In this document: piece by piece, positions 17,884 through 24,556 of the stretch
How the letters are laid out: every line of letters starts with the position of its first letter
How positions within the stretch are numbered: position 1 is the first letter of the stretch
Origin: Castellaniella sp049651205
Lineage (GTDB): Bacteria; Pseudomonadota; Gammaproteobacteria; Burkholderiales; Burkholderiaceae_B
Direction of reading: 5' to 3'
NCBI RefSeq assembly: GCF_049651205.1
Contig: NZ_JBASBR010000013.1
Coordinates: 62,001 to 126,000, forward strand
DNA length: 64,000 nt
The notes under the pieces: generated by a model
Told to the model about the DNA's origin: nothing
What the model saw: only the letters and a program-made list of their open reading frames with translations
Database searches by the model: none
Position numbers and translations under genes: made by a program

Positions 17884-18897
17884 TCAGGGCTTGGCAACCA
17901 CAACTTTTCCGATCATGTTGCCCGCCTCGACCAGCGTATGCGCCCGGATCAGACTCGCTGCATTGATGCCGTCGATACGCTGGGTCAAGGTGTGCTTGAG
18001 ATCCCCCCGATCAACCAGTTCTGCCACGCGGCGCAACAAGGCATGTTGCCGGCCAATGGTGTCGGTGGTGAACATGGCGCGCGTGAACATGAGCTCCCAG
18101 TGAATCGAAATGGATTTTCCTTTGAAGGGCTGGATATCCAGATTTGTTGGATCATCAATCAGGGCAAATTTCCCCTCGGGACGCAGCACAGCCGCGATTT
18201 GCGGCACATACGTTGCGCTTTCATTCAACCCCACCACATGAGTGACATGCTCGAACCCAAGCGCGGCCAATTGGGGCGCCCAGGGTTCGCGGTGGTTGAT
18301 GACATGATGAGCACCATGCGCCAGCACCCAGTCGCGGGACTCCGTCCGGGACGCCGTGCCGATGATGGTCGCGCCCGTCAATACCCTCGCCAGTTGGGTC
18401 AGGACAGAGCCGACCCCCCCTGCCGCACCGACAACCAGCAAGACATTGTTATCGACGGGATCGGCGGCATGGATACGTAACCGGTCGAACAGCAGCTCCC
18501 AGGCGGTAATGGCCGTCAGCGGCAATGAGGCGGCCTGCGCGAAATCCAGCGATGTCGGCATCGGCCCGACAATGCGTTCATCCACGGCCTGTAGTTCACT
18601 GTTGCTGCCCGGCCGCGTGATGTCCCCCGCATACCAGACATGGTCGCCAGGTTTGAAACGCGTTGCGAGCAGGCCGGTTGCACGGACAATGCCAGAGGCG
18701 TCCCAGCCCAGGATGCGCACGCCCTCAGGCGGGACGTCTCCACCCCGCCGCACTTTCGTATCAACCGGATTGACAGAGACGGCTTTGACTTCGACCAGCA
18801 GATCATGGTCACGCAGCTCAGGCGTTGGCAGGTCGATATCCTGCAACGCCTGAGGATGGTTGATGGGACGGTTTTGATGAAATCCGATGGCTTTCAA
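17884..18897 (-). CDS. MDR-superfamily quinone-oxidoreductase-like protein
   Basis: Medium-chain dehydrogenase/reductase (337 aa) of the zinc-free, quinone-reductase-like branch. It has the N-terminal GroES-like fold with VEVKAVSVNPVDTKVRRG, and the NADPH-binding turn GAAGGVG at about residues 157–163. The cysteine ligands of a structural zinc are absent. Such enzymes reduce quinones or enones. Substrate and partner are not evident; the gene is isolated, between gshA and the hipBA island. Confidence 0.82.
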   Translation of the reverse strand: MKAIGFHQNRPINHPQALQDIDLPTPELRDHDLLVEVKAVSVNPVDTKVRRGGDVPPEGVRILGWDASGIVRATGLLATRFKPGDHVWYAGDITRPGSNSELQAVDERIVGPMPTSLDFAQAASLPLTAITAWELLFDRLRIHAADPVDNNVLLVVGAAGGVGSVLTQLARVLTGATIIGTASRTESRDWVLAHGAHHVINHREPWAPQLAALGFEHVTHVVGLNESATYVPQIAAVLRPEGKFALIDDPTNLDIQPFKGKSISIHWELMFTRAMFTTDTIGRQHALLRRVAELVDRGDLKHTLTQRIDGINAASLIRAHTLVEAGNMIGKVVVAKP

Positions 18898-19295
18898 TGG
18901 AACAACTCCTTCAATGGTTGAAATCTGGCTCTCAGCCGGAGGGAACTCGACTTTGGAGAGGCAAGGATTTCATGATAATTTTCCAGAATTCATAGATAAA
19001 CCACAGGAAAGCCAAAATACTTTCTGGAAATCGACGAAAATGATCCGGCTTGATGGCGTTCAGATTTTGTCCACACAGCAGACGCGGGAAATAGCCGGAA
19101 GACTGATGGAATTGTTTTCGCACGCACATCGTGAGCCTGCACCCTTGCGTCTGATCTGCACCCACCGCTCACACCCTCGATCAACGCAATAAGCGTTTCT
19201 GAGGAAACGTTGCACTGCATTATCGGCTGACAGCTAATCCGGAGTATGGTTGCATGCAGGATCTGCTCCACCCAGTGTCCAGACTCATACATATA
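18898..19295. other. Intergenic region before the hipBA island
   Basis: About 400 bases in which no gene can be supported. Long frames on both strands have atypical composition and no domain. A small hairpin, GCGTTTC-TGAG-GAAACGT, occurs at about 19192–19209. The region ends at a truncated tRNA-Arg 3' end (19296–19327). Confidence 0.5.
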
Positions 19296-19327
19296 TGGCG
19301 CGTCCGACAGGAATCGAACCTGTATCA
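19296..19327 (-). repeat. Truncated tRNA-Arg 3' end, putative attachment-site copy
   Basis: This 32-bp stretch repeats the 3' end (T-arm, acceptor 3' strand and CCA) of the tRNA-Arg gene at 21032–21063, with one mismatch (T at 19303 against C). It has the same orientation, and identity ends abruptly inside the tRNA. No 5' half of a tRNA is present, so this is a fragment. It is the copy expected at the distal end of an element that integrated into the tRNA 3' end. Confidence 0.8.
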
Positions 19328-19356
19328 CGACACCCGTGCAGCACTGCCAGCTGCAA

Positions 19357-19425
19357 TATCGAAAATATCGATACTTGCACAATATCGGTAAGATCGATAC
19401 CATACAAGTATCGGTTATGGCGATA
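19357..19425 (+). promoter_or_regulatory. hipBA promoter with three evenly spaced operators
   Basis: Three 17-bp sites of the form TATCG-N7-CGATA lie at 19357–19373, 19383–19399 and 19409–19425, with centres exactly 26 bp apart. A -35-like TTGCAC (19375–19380) and -10-like TACCAT (19398–19403) are separated by 17 bp. The middle operator therefore fills the spacer, and the third ends 7 bp before the hipB start. This is the arrangement expected for autorepression by HipB/HipBA. Confidence 0.85.
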
Positions 19426-19432
19426 AACAATC

Positions 19433-19675
19433 ATGTCCAAGCTTTCAACCAGCACTCAGCTAGGCATCATACTCACCTCGCGGCGCAAGGCGCTGGGCCT
19501 GACCCAGATCCAGGTCGCAACCAGCCTGGGAATCAGCCAGAACCGGTTCTCCGAGCTTGAGGGCCGGCCCGCGCAATTAACGATCGACCGACTGCTTGCG
19601 CTATCCGGTATCCTGGGGCTCGAGCTTGTCATCCAGGAACAACCCAAAGACGCATCCCGCGATAACGAGTGGTAA
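19433..19675 (+). CDS. hipB: HipB-like antitoxin, XRE-family repressor
   Basis: An 80-aa DNA-binding antitoxin with one Cro/C1-type helix-turn-helix (about residues 10–60, LGLTQIQVATSLGISQNRFS). The C-terminal tail ends in Trp, as HipB proteins often do. It should bind and neutralise HipA and repress its own promoter through the three operators upstream. hipA starts 3 bp after its stop codon. No Shine-Dalgarno sequence is obvious; the third operator covers that place. Confidence 0.9.
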   Translation: MSKLSTSTQLGIILTSRRKALGLTQIQVATSLGISQNRFSELEGRPAQLTIDRLLALSGILGLELVIQEQPKDASRDNEW

Positions 19676-19678
19676 AGC

Positions 19679-21022
19679 ATGGCCAGGTCATCCTCTACGC
19701 AAAGCCTGGCACTGTGGGCCAATGGCATACGGGTCGGGTACTGGCGGATCTCCCGCAAAGGCGAGGACGAGGTGCAGTACGACCCTGACTGGGTCGCCTC
19801 ACCACAAGGCCGTGCCCTATCCTTGTCACTGCCCTTCACTATCGGCAATCAGCCACTGTGCGGCGCCGCCGTACACAGTTATTTTGACAATCTGCTGCCT
19901 GACAGTGATGCCATCCGACATCGCCTATCCACCCGCTTCCGGACCCTGAATACAGACGCTTTCAACCTTCTGGCGGCCATAGGGCGCGACTGCGTGGGCG
20001 CCATCCAGCTTTTGCCGAACGATGAGGTTCCGCAGGAACCCAACCTCAACCAAGCCCAGCCACTGAGTGACCACGAGATTGCGAATGTTCTTCGTGCGAC
20101 ATCCTCCCTGCCCGCGGCACTGGGGCAGCATGATGCACTGGATCAGGACTTCCGGATTTCAATTGCAGGCGCCCAAGAGAAAACTGCGCTGACGCTGCGC
20201 GACGGCCTGTGGTGCAAACCGATCGGTTCTACACCCACCACGCATATTTTTAAGTTACCACTAGGGCTGGTTGGAGGACGCCAAGCCGACATGAGCACAT
20301 CCGTGGAGAACGAATGGCTCTGCACCCGTATTCTCAAGCACTTTGGCTTGCCAAGGGCACACTGCTCGATGGCTCACTTTGAAGACCAGAAGACGCTGAT
20401 TGTGGAGCGCTTTGATCGCCGCTTGTCTGACCGTGGATACTGGCTACGACTACCGCAGGAAGATTTTTGCCAGGCCACGGGAACACCGCCCGGCGCCAAA
20501 TACGAGGCCGATGGTGGCCCAGGTTGGGTGGAGATTGCCCGCCTCCTGCAGCAATCCGAATCCAGAAGGCAAGATTTGCGTACCTTGCTGATGGCACAAC
20601 TACTCTTTTGGTTAATGGCCGCCACAGATGGCCACGCCAAGAATTTTTCCATTTTCCTGCTGCCTGGCGGGCGCTATCAGCTGACACCTCTTTACGATGT
20701 GCTCTCTGCCTGGCCGGTTACTGGCACCGGGCCCAATAAACTGGATCACCACCGCTTGAAGCTGGCAATGGCAACAAGAGGCAAGCATGCACATTACCGT
20801 TGGCAAGACATCCAGCGCCGTCACTTCAATCATACGGCGCACTTATGCGGCTGGGGCGCCAACATGGAAGATCTCATTACCGACGCGCTGGATCGCCTGC
20901 CAGGGGTGCTTGCTCAGGTACAAAACGACATACCCGATGGATTTCCCGGGCAGGTTTTCGAATCGATCAGAACAGGGATGGAGGATAGTGCAAAACGGCT
21001 GAGCCGAATGCCAAAAAATTAA
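19679..21022 (+). CDS. hipA: HipA-like serine/threonine kinase toxin
   Basis: Type II toxin kinase (447 aa). In E. coli HipA phosphorylates glutamyl-tRNA synthetase and induces persistence. The autophosphorylation loop is seen at SIAGAQEKTAL with Ser161, the catalytic Asp317 lies in ATDGHAKNF, and the metal ligand Asp340 lies in YDVLS. These correspond to Ser150, Asp309 and Asp332 of E. coli HipA. All key residues are present, so the toxin should be active. It ends only 9 bp before the tRNA 3' end, inside the predicted island. Confidence 0.93.
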   Translation: MARSSSTQSLALWANGIRVGYWRISRKGEDEVQYDPDWVASPQGRALSLSLPFTIGNQPLCGAAVHSYFDNLLPDSDAIRHRLSTRFRTLNTDAFNLLAAIGRDCVGAIQLLPNDEVPQEPNLNQAQPLSDHEIANVLRATSSLPAALGQHDALDQDFRISIAGAQEKTALTLRDGLWCKPIGSTPTTHIFKLPLGLVGGRQADMSTSVENEWLCTRILKHFGLPRAHCSMAHFEDQKTLIVERFDRRLSDRGYWLRLPQEDFCQATGTPPGAKYEADGGPGWVEIARLLQQSESRRQDLRTLLMAQLLFWLMAATDGHAKNFSIFLLPGGRYQLTPLYDVLSAWPVTGTGPNKLDHHRLKLAMATRGKHAHYRWQDIQRRHFNHTAHLCGWGANMEDLITDALDRLPGVLAQVQNDIPDGFPGQVFESIRTGMEDSAKRLSRMPKN

Positions 21023-21031
21023 TTACAACAC

Positions 21032-21106
21032 TGGCGCGCCCGACAGGAATCGAACCTGTATCAGAAGCTTCGGAAACTCCTATTCTATCCATTGAACTAC
21101 AGGCGC
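21032..21106 (-). tRNA. tRNA-Arg (anticodon CCG)
   Basis: The minus strand folds as a complete tRNA: acceptor GCGCCTG/CGGGCGC, anticodon stem GGAGT/GCTTC around loop TTCCGAA (anticodon CCG), T-arm ACAGG-TTCGATT-CCTGT, and an encoded CCA. It reads CGG arginine codons. Its 3' end serves as the apparent attachment site of the hipBA island. Confidence 0.96.
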
Positions 21107-21128
21107 ACGAATGGCCCACACAAGGGCC

Positions 21129-21162
21129 AAAAACAGCCGCGTACCATTGCGATACGCGGCTG
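21129..21162 (-). terminator. Terminator-like hairpin upstream of tRNA-Arg
   Basis: On the minus strand CAGCCGCGTA (21162–21153) pairs perfectly with TACGCGGCTG (21143–21134), followed by TTTTT. It lies between a possible tRNA promoter (TACAAT on the minus strand, about 21173–21168) and the tRNA gene. It could be a terminator of antisense transcription or an attenuator of tRNA expression. Confidence 0.6.
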
Positions 21163-21188
21163 CATATTGTAGCGGGTTTATCCTATCC

Positions 21189-21217
21189 CTGCAGTGTTGC
21201 AGGCCTGTCGTTATAAT
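21189..21217 (+). promoter_or_regulatory. Promoter of the cytochrome c gene
   Basis: A perfect -10 TATAAT at 21212–21217 lies 17 bp downstream of a weak -35, CTGCAG (21189–21194). It is about 90 bp before the cytochrome start codon. Confidence 0.55.
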
Positions 21218-21306
21218 CGATGGTTGAGGCCTGTAATACAAGACTGTCGGCAAACTATTGCCGGCGCCGGGCCAATGGCCGCATTCCATTATCCCAGGAA
21301 CCCATC

Positions 21307-22257
21307 ATGAGTCTCCCAGAACACGCCGAACACGGGCATGGTCACGAAAGTGCCATCAAAACACCAAAGCAACTGCTGATCACTGTCGTGTTGGCTTTTC
21401 TGATCCCGATTTCGGTGATCATCCTGCTGGTCAACCTCGTTGGCTCCAGCATCCGTACTGGTTACGGTTCTGACACCCAAACCGAAGAATCCATCGCCAA
21501 GCGCATTCAGCCGGTGGCGGGGTTCAAACTGGTAGACGCCAACGCACCCAAGGTTTTCAAAACCGGCGAAGAAGTCTTCAAGTCCACCTGTTCAGCCTGT
21601 CACAGCACCGGCGTTGCCGGGGCGCCAAAATTTGGCGACAAAGACTCCTGGGCGCCGTTCATCAAGCAAGGGTTTGACGACCTCGTCAAAAATGCGATCC
21701 ACGGGATTGGCGGCATGCCTCCCAAAGGCGGTAACTCCTCGCTTGACGACTTCGAAGTGGCGCGCGCCGTAGCCTACATGACCAACCACTCCGGTGCCGA
21801 TTTCCCCGAGCCCAAAGAGCCCGCGAGCGATAAGGCTGACGCCAAACCCACAGCCGCTGCCAGCACGGCTGCACCTTCGGTTGCTGCAGCTGCTACCAAA
21901 GCGCCTGCTGCAGCCGACACAAAGGCTGAAGCCAAGCCCGAAGAAGCCGCTGCTGCCAAGACCGACGCCAAAGCGGATAGCCAGCCAGCCGCCAAAACCG
22001 CTGATGCCTCTGCCGGCAATACCGTCGGCGAGAAGCTCTACAAATCTGTCTGCATCACCTGCCACTCTGTGGGTGTCGCAGGTGCCCCAAAATTTGGCGA
22101 CAAAGAATCCTGGGCGCCGTTTGTCAAAACCGGGCTGGATACCATGCTTAAAAAGGCCATCTCGGGTGTCGGTGCCATGCCTCCGCGTGGTGGCTCACAA
22201 GCCACCGATGAAGAGCTCAAGGCAGCCATCCAATATATGGTTGACGCAGCCAAGTAA
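21307..22257 (+). CDS. Membrane-anchored dihaem cytochrome c (two cytochrome c5-like domains)
   Basis: Electron-transfer protein (316 aa) with an N-terminal membrane anchor (about residues 22–46). It has two class I cytochrome c domains: CSACH at 95–99 with axial Met137, and CITCH at 249–253 with axial Met291. The domains share long runs such as GVAGAPKFGDK and look like a tandem duplication. They are joined by an Ala/Lys/Pro-rich flexible linker (about 165–235). Start 21307 has AGGAA upstream. It probably shuttles electrons between a quinol oxidase complex and terminal oxidases. Confidence 0.9.
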   Translation: MSLPEHAEHGHGHESAIKTPKQLLITVVLAFLIPISVIILLVNLVGSSIRTGYGSDTQTEESIAKRIQPVAGFKLVDANAPKVFKTGEEVFKSTCSACHSTGVAGAPKFGDKDSWAPFIKQGFDDLVKNAIHGIGGMPPKGGNSSLDDFEVARAVAYMTNHSGADFPEPKEPASDKADAKPTAAASTAAPSVAAAATKAPAAADTKAEAKPEEAAAAKTDAKADSQPAAKTADASAGNTVGEKLYKSVCITCHSVGVAGAPKFGDKESWAPFVKTGLDTMLKKAISGVGAMPPRGGSQATDEELKAAIQYMVDAAK

Positions 22258-22288
22258 GCACGCGATGGCCATCTGGCCGTCCTGCAGC

Positions 22289-22324
22289 AAAACCCTCGCG
22301 GCACATTGGCGCGAGGGTTTTTTA
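22289..22324 (+). terminator. Intrinsic terminator of the cytochrome c gene
   Basis: AACCCTCGCG (22291–22300) pairs with CGCGAGGGTT (22310–22319), followed by a run of T. Confidence 0.93.
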
Positions 22325-22354
22325 TTGTTTGCTAGTATCGGGATTACCCGAATG

Positions 22355-22374
22355 ATTCAAACGATCGTTTGAAT
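22355..22374. promoter_or_regulatory. 20-bp palindromic operator, copy 1 (PsrA-like)
   Basis: ATTCAAACGATCGTTTGAAT is a perfect 20-bp palindrome. It fills the spacer between a weak -35 (ATGATT, 22352–22357) and a -10 (TAGAAT, 22375–22380) of the downstream operon. The same 20 bp occur at 42718–42737 before the fadN-like gene. The core CAAAC-N4-GTTTG agrees with the consensus recalled for the TetR-family fatty-acid regulator PsrA. Confidence 0.85.
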
Positions 22375-22409
22375 TAGAATAGGTGGCTTAGCCCGTCGGA
22401 GACTCATCC

Positions 22410-23387
22410 ATGCCTCACCCTCTTGTGACATCCCTGCACCAAACCATGACCTTGCCGGTGATGGCCGCACCCATGTTCATCATCTCCAACCCGCAGCTTG
22501 TGATCGCCCAGTGCGCCAGCGGGATTATCGGCTCGATGCCCGCTCTGAACGCCCGCCCGCAAGAGACACTGGATACATGGCTCACCGAGATCGAAGACGG
22601 GCTGGCCGCACTGCGCGAAGCCCACCCCAATCGTCCAGTACCACCCTACGCCATCAACCATATCATTCATCAGTCCAATGATCGTCTTCAGGCGGATCTG
22701 GAAACATGCGCCCGTCATCAGGTGCCTCTCATCATCACCAGCTTGCGGGCACCCAATCAGGTGGTAGACGCCGTACACCAGTGGGGCGGCAAGGTTTTTC
22801 ATGATGTCACCACGCTTCGCCATGCCCGCAAGGCCATTGACGCGGGCGTGGATGGCCTGATCCTGGTGTGCGCCGGCTCGGGGGGCCATGCAGGCACCTT
22901 GTCACCTTTTGCGCTGCTAGGAGAGATCCGGCAGATCTTTGACGGGCCAATCTGTCTGTCTGGTGCAATCAGCCGTGGCCAGGATGTTCTGGCCGCACGC
23001 GCCATGGGCGCAGATTTTGCCTACATGGGCACCCGATTCATCGCCAGCACAGAGGCGCATGCCCAGCAGGAATATAAACAGATGATCGTCGACACTGCAG
23101 CCGCCGACATCGTCTATACCCCCTACTTTACCGGCATCCCCGGCAACTACCTCAAGCCTTGCGTGCATCAGATTGGCCTGGATCCAGACAATCTCCCCGC
23201 CGCCCAGGACACTCACTTTGGCAGCGACAACAAAAAGGCCTGGCGGGATATCTGGGGCGCGGGCCAAGGGGTAGGCAATATCAACAGCATCTTGCCCACC
23301 GCCGAGATCGTCGCTCAATTGCGCCAAGAGTACGACCGGGCAGCGCGTACGTTGCAAGACCATTTCTCCCGGGAGACCTGCGCATGA
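22410..23387 (+). CDS. Nitronate monooxygenase-like FMN enzyme
   Basis: TIM-barrel flavoprotein (325 aa) of the nitronate monooxygenase / 2-nitropropane dioxygenase family. FMN contacts are suggested by PVMAAPMFIISNP near the N-terminus, GSGGHAG at about 156–162, and the GADFAYMGTRFIAS phosphate-binding segment. The family oxidises alkyl nitronates, but many members sit in lipid-catabolic operons with unclear substrates. It overlaps the enoyl-CoA hydratase gene by 4 bp and lies under the PsrA-like palindrome. Confidence 0.85.
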   Translation: MPHPLVTSLHQTMTLPVMAAPMFIISNPQLVIAQCASGIIGSMPALNARPQETLDTWLTEIEDGLAALREAHPNRPVPPYAINHIIHQSNDRLQADLETCARHQVPLIITSLRAPNQVVDAVHQWGGKVFHDVTTLRHARKAIDAGVDGLILVCAGSGGHAGTLSPFALLGEIRQIFDGPICLSGAISRGQDVLAARAMGADFAYMGTRFIASTEAHAQQEYKQMIVDTAAADIVYTPYFTGIPGNYLKPCVHQIGLDPDNLPAAQDTHFGSDNKKAWRDIWGAGQGVGNINSILPTAEIVAQLRQEYDRAARTLQDHFSRETCA

Positions 23388-24115
23388 TCCGCACCCAGCA
23401 AAACGGCCCGATCCTGGAAATCCTGATTGACCGTCCCGAGCGCCGCAATGCGCTCACCGACGCAATGTACCGGGAGATCGACCAGGCACTAAAGGCAGCC
23501 AACGCCAACCCCGAGTGCACGGCGGTGATCCTGCACGGTGCCGGCGGCCACTTTACTGCCGGTAACGATTTATCCGAGTTTCAGATGCCGCAAAATAGCC
23601 GCGATGTGGGCTCCATCGCCTTTTTGCACACACTGGCCGACATCGACGTGCCCGTGATTGCGTCTGTGCAAGGGCAGGCGGTGGGTGTCGGGGTTACGCT
23701 GCTGGCACACTGCGATTTTGTGTATGCCGATCAAACCGCCGTCTTCAGGCTGCCATTTGTGTCGCTTGGGCTCTGCCCGGAAGGTGCTTCCAGCTATCTG
23801 CTGCCACGCTTGGCGGGCCCAAGGCTTGCCGCCCAATGGCTGCTGCATGCTCAGCCATTTGACGCCGCGCAAGCCCTGGAAGGGCACCTGATCCACAGCA
23901 TCGAAGACGACCCCTTGGCGACAGCACGGGCTTGCGCCAAAGGCCTGGCCGCACAACCTTCGGCGGCACTACGCGCCAGCAAGCGGCTGCTGAAAGCCAA
24001 TGACAGGCCGGCCGTGCACCAGGTACTGGATGCCGAGGCAGCGGTGTTTTTCGAGCGGCTGAAATCCCCAGAGGCCCAAGCGGCATTTCAACAATTCTTT
24101 ACCCGCAAGGGATAA
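23384..24115 (+). CDS. Enoyl-CoA hydratase/isomerase family protein
   Basis: Crotonase-fold enzyme (243 aa). The ATG at 23384 overlaps the stop of the preceding gene (ATGA). The oxyanion-hole segment AGGHFTAGNDLSEF is at about 53–66. An acidic residue at the usual second catalytic place lies in CPEGASSYLLPRLAG (Glu133). The first catalytic glutamate of typical hydratases appears replaced (VGVGVTLLAHCD), which points to an isomerase-type or atypical activity. Co-transcribed with the nitronate-monooxygenase-like gene. Confidence 0.85.
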   Translation: MIRTQQNGPILEILIDRPERRNALTDAMYREIDQALKAANANPECTAVILHGAGGHFTAGNDLSEFQMPQNSRDVGSIAFLHTLADIDVPVIASVQGQAVGVGVTLLAHCDFVYADQTAVFRLPFVSLGLCPEGASSYLLPRLAGPRLAAQWLLHAQPFDAAQALEGHLIHSIEDDPLATARACAKGLAAQPSAALRASKRLLKANDRPAVHQVLDAEAAVFFERLKSPEAQAAFQQFFTRKG

Positions 24116-24170
24116 GGCATGCTTTGTTTTTTCACCACAGATCTCACAAAAGGCCTCATCAAACAGAAGA

Positions 24171-24213
24171 TTAGGGTTTACCCCTAGCTTTTATTTAGGG
24201 TTTACCCTATACT
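24171..24213 (+). promoter_or_regulatory. Promoter with tandem TTAGGGTTTACCC repeats
   Basis: TTAGGGTTTACCC occurs at 24171–24183 and again at 24195–24207, 24 bp apart, each with internal dyad symmetry (GGGT-TT-ACCC-like). A good -10, TATACT (24208–24213), abuts the second copy, and no normal -35 is seen. An activator or repressor binding both copies is likely to control the small gene downstream. Confidence 0.6.
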
Positions 24214-24254
24214 GACTCTATCGAAATCTGAAGCTTCTGAAGCAGGAGTCAGTT

Positions 24255-24482
24255 ATGAGCCATACCTACACCCCAAACCTGTTGTCTGATTCTCTAGAGC
24301 GCGCTTATCTGCACGCAAGCCTGGACGAGTCAAAGCCGCTGTCCTTGCAAAAGGGCGTGCGCAAAGTTGGTCGTCTGCTGGTCCGCGGCACCAAAGCATT
24401 TGGCCGGGGAGTGGTGGTGGCGATTAACGCCCATGCCGAAGCGCGCGCCCGCAACATGCTGTATAACCGCGCACCCTGGTAA
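24255..24482 (+). CDS. Small basic protein of unknown function
   Basis: A 75-residue protein preceded by a ribosome site (GCAGGAG) and a distinctive promoter, and closed by a strong terminator, so it is probably a real gene. It is rich in Arg and Lys, with a central segment RKVGRLLVRGTKAFGRGVVVAINAHAEARARNM that may form an amphipathic helix. No known domain is recognised. It may act at membranes or on nucleic acid; neither is supported beyond composition. Confidence 0.65.
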   Translation: MSHTYTPNLLSDSLERAYLHASLDESKPLSLQKGVRKVGRLLVRGTKAFGRGVVVAINAHAEARARNMLYNRAPW

Positions 24483-24528
24483 AAAAGTATCCGTTTGACG
24501 GACAGATCTTCCGCGAAGGCAGTACCCA

Positions 24529-24556
24529 CAGCCGCTTAAGAAAGCGGCTGTTTTTA
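24529..24556 (+). terminator. Intrinsic terminator after the small basic protein
   Basis: CAGCCGCTT (24529–24537) pairs with AAGCGGCTG (24542–24550), followed by TTTTT. It separates this unit from the convergent rep gene. Confidence 0.9.

Larger units (their letters stand above)
19296..21063. mobile_element. Putative hipBA mini-island integrated at tRNA-Arg
   Basis: The intact tRNA-Arg lies at one end and a 32-bp copy of its 3' end at the other, in direct orientation, enclosing only hipBA and its promoter (about 1.74 kb). This is the geometry left by a tyrosine-recombinase element using a tRNA 3' end as attB. No integrase is present, so the unit is either a decayed island or moved in trans. 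The neighbours outside look chromosomal. Confidence 0.65.

Noticed and set aside
19296..19370. A second tRNA-Arg gene
   Set aside because: Only the 3' 32 bp match. No acceptor 5' strand, D-arm or anticodon arm can be formed from the adjoining sequence.
18990..19430. Minus-strand frame of 146 codons over the hipBA promoter
   Set aside because: It reads across the operators and the tRNA fragment and has no family resemblance.
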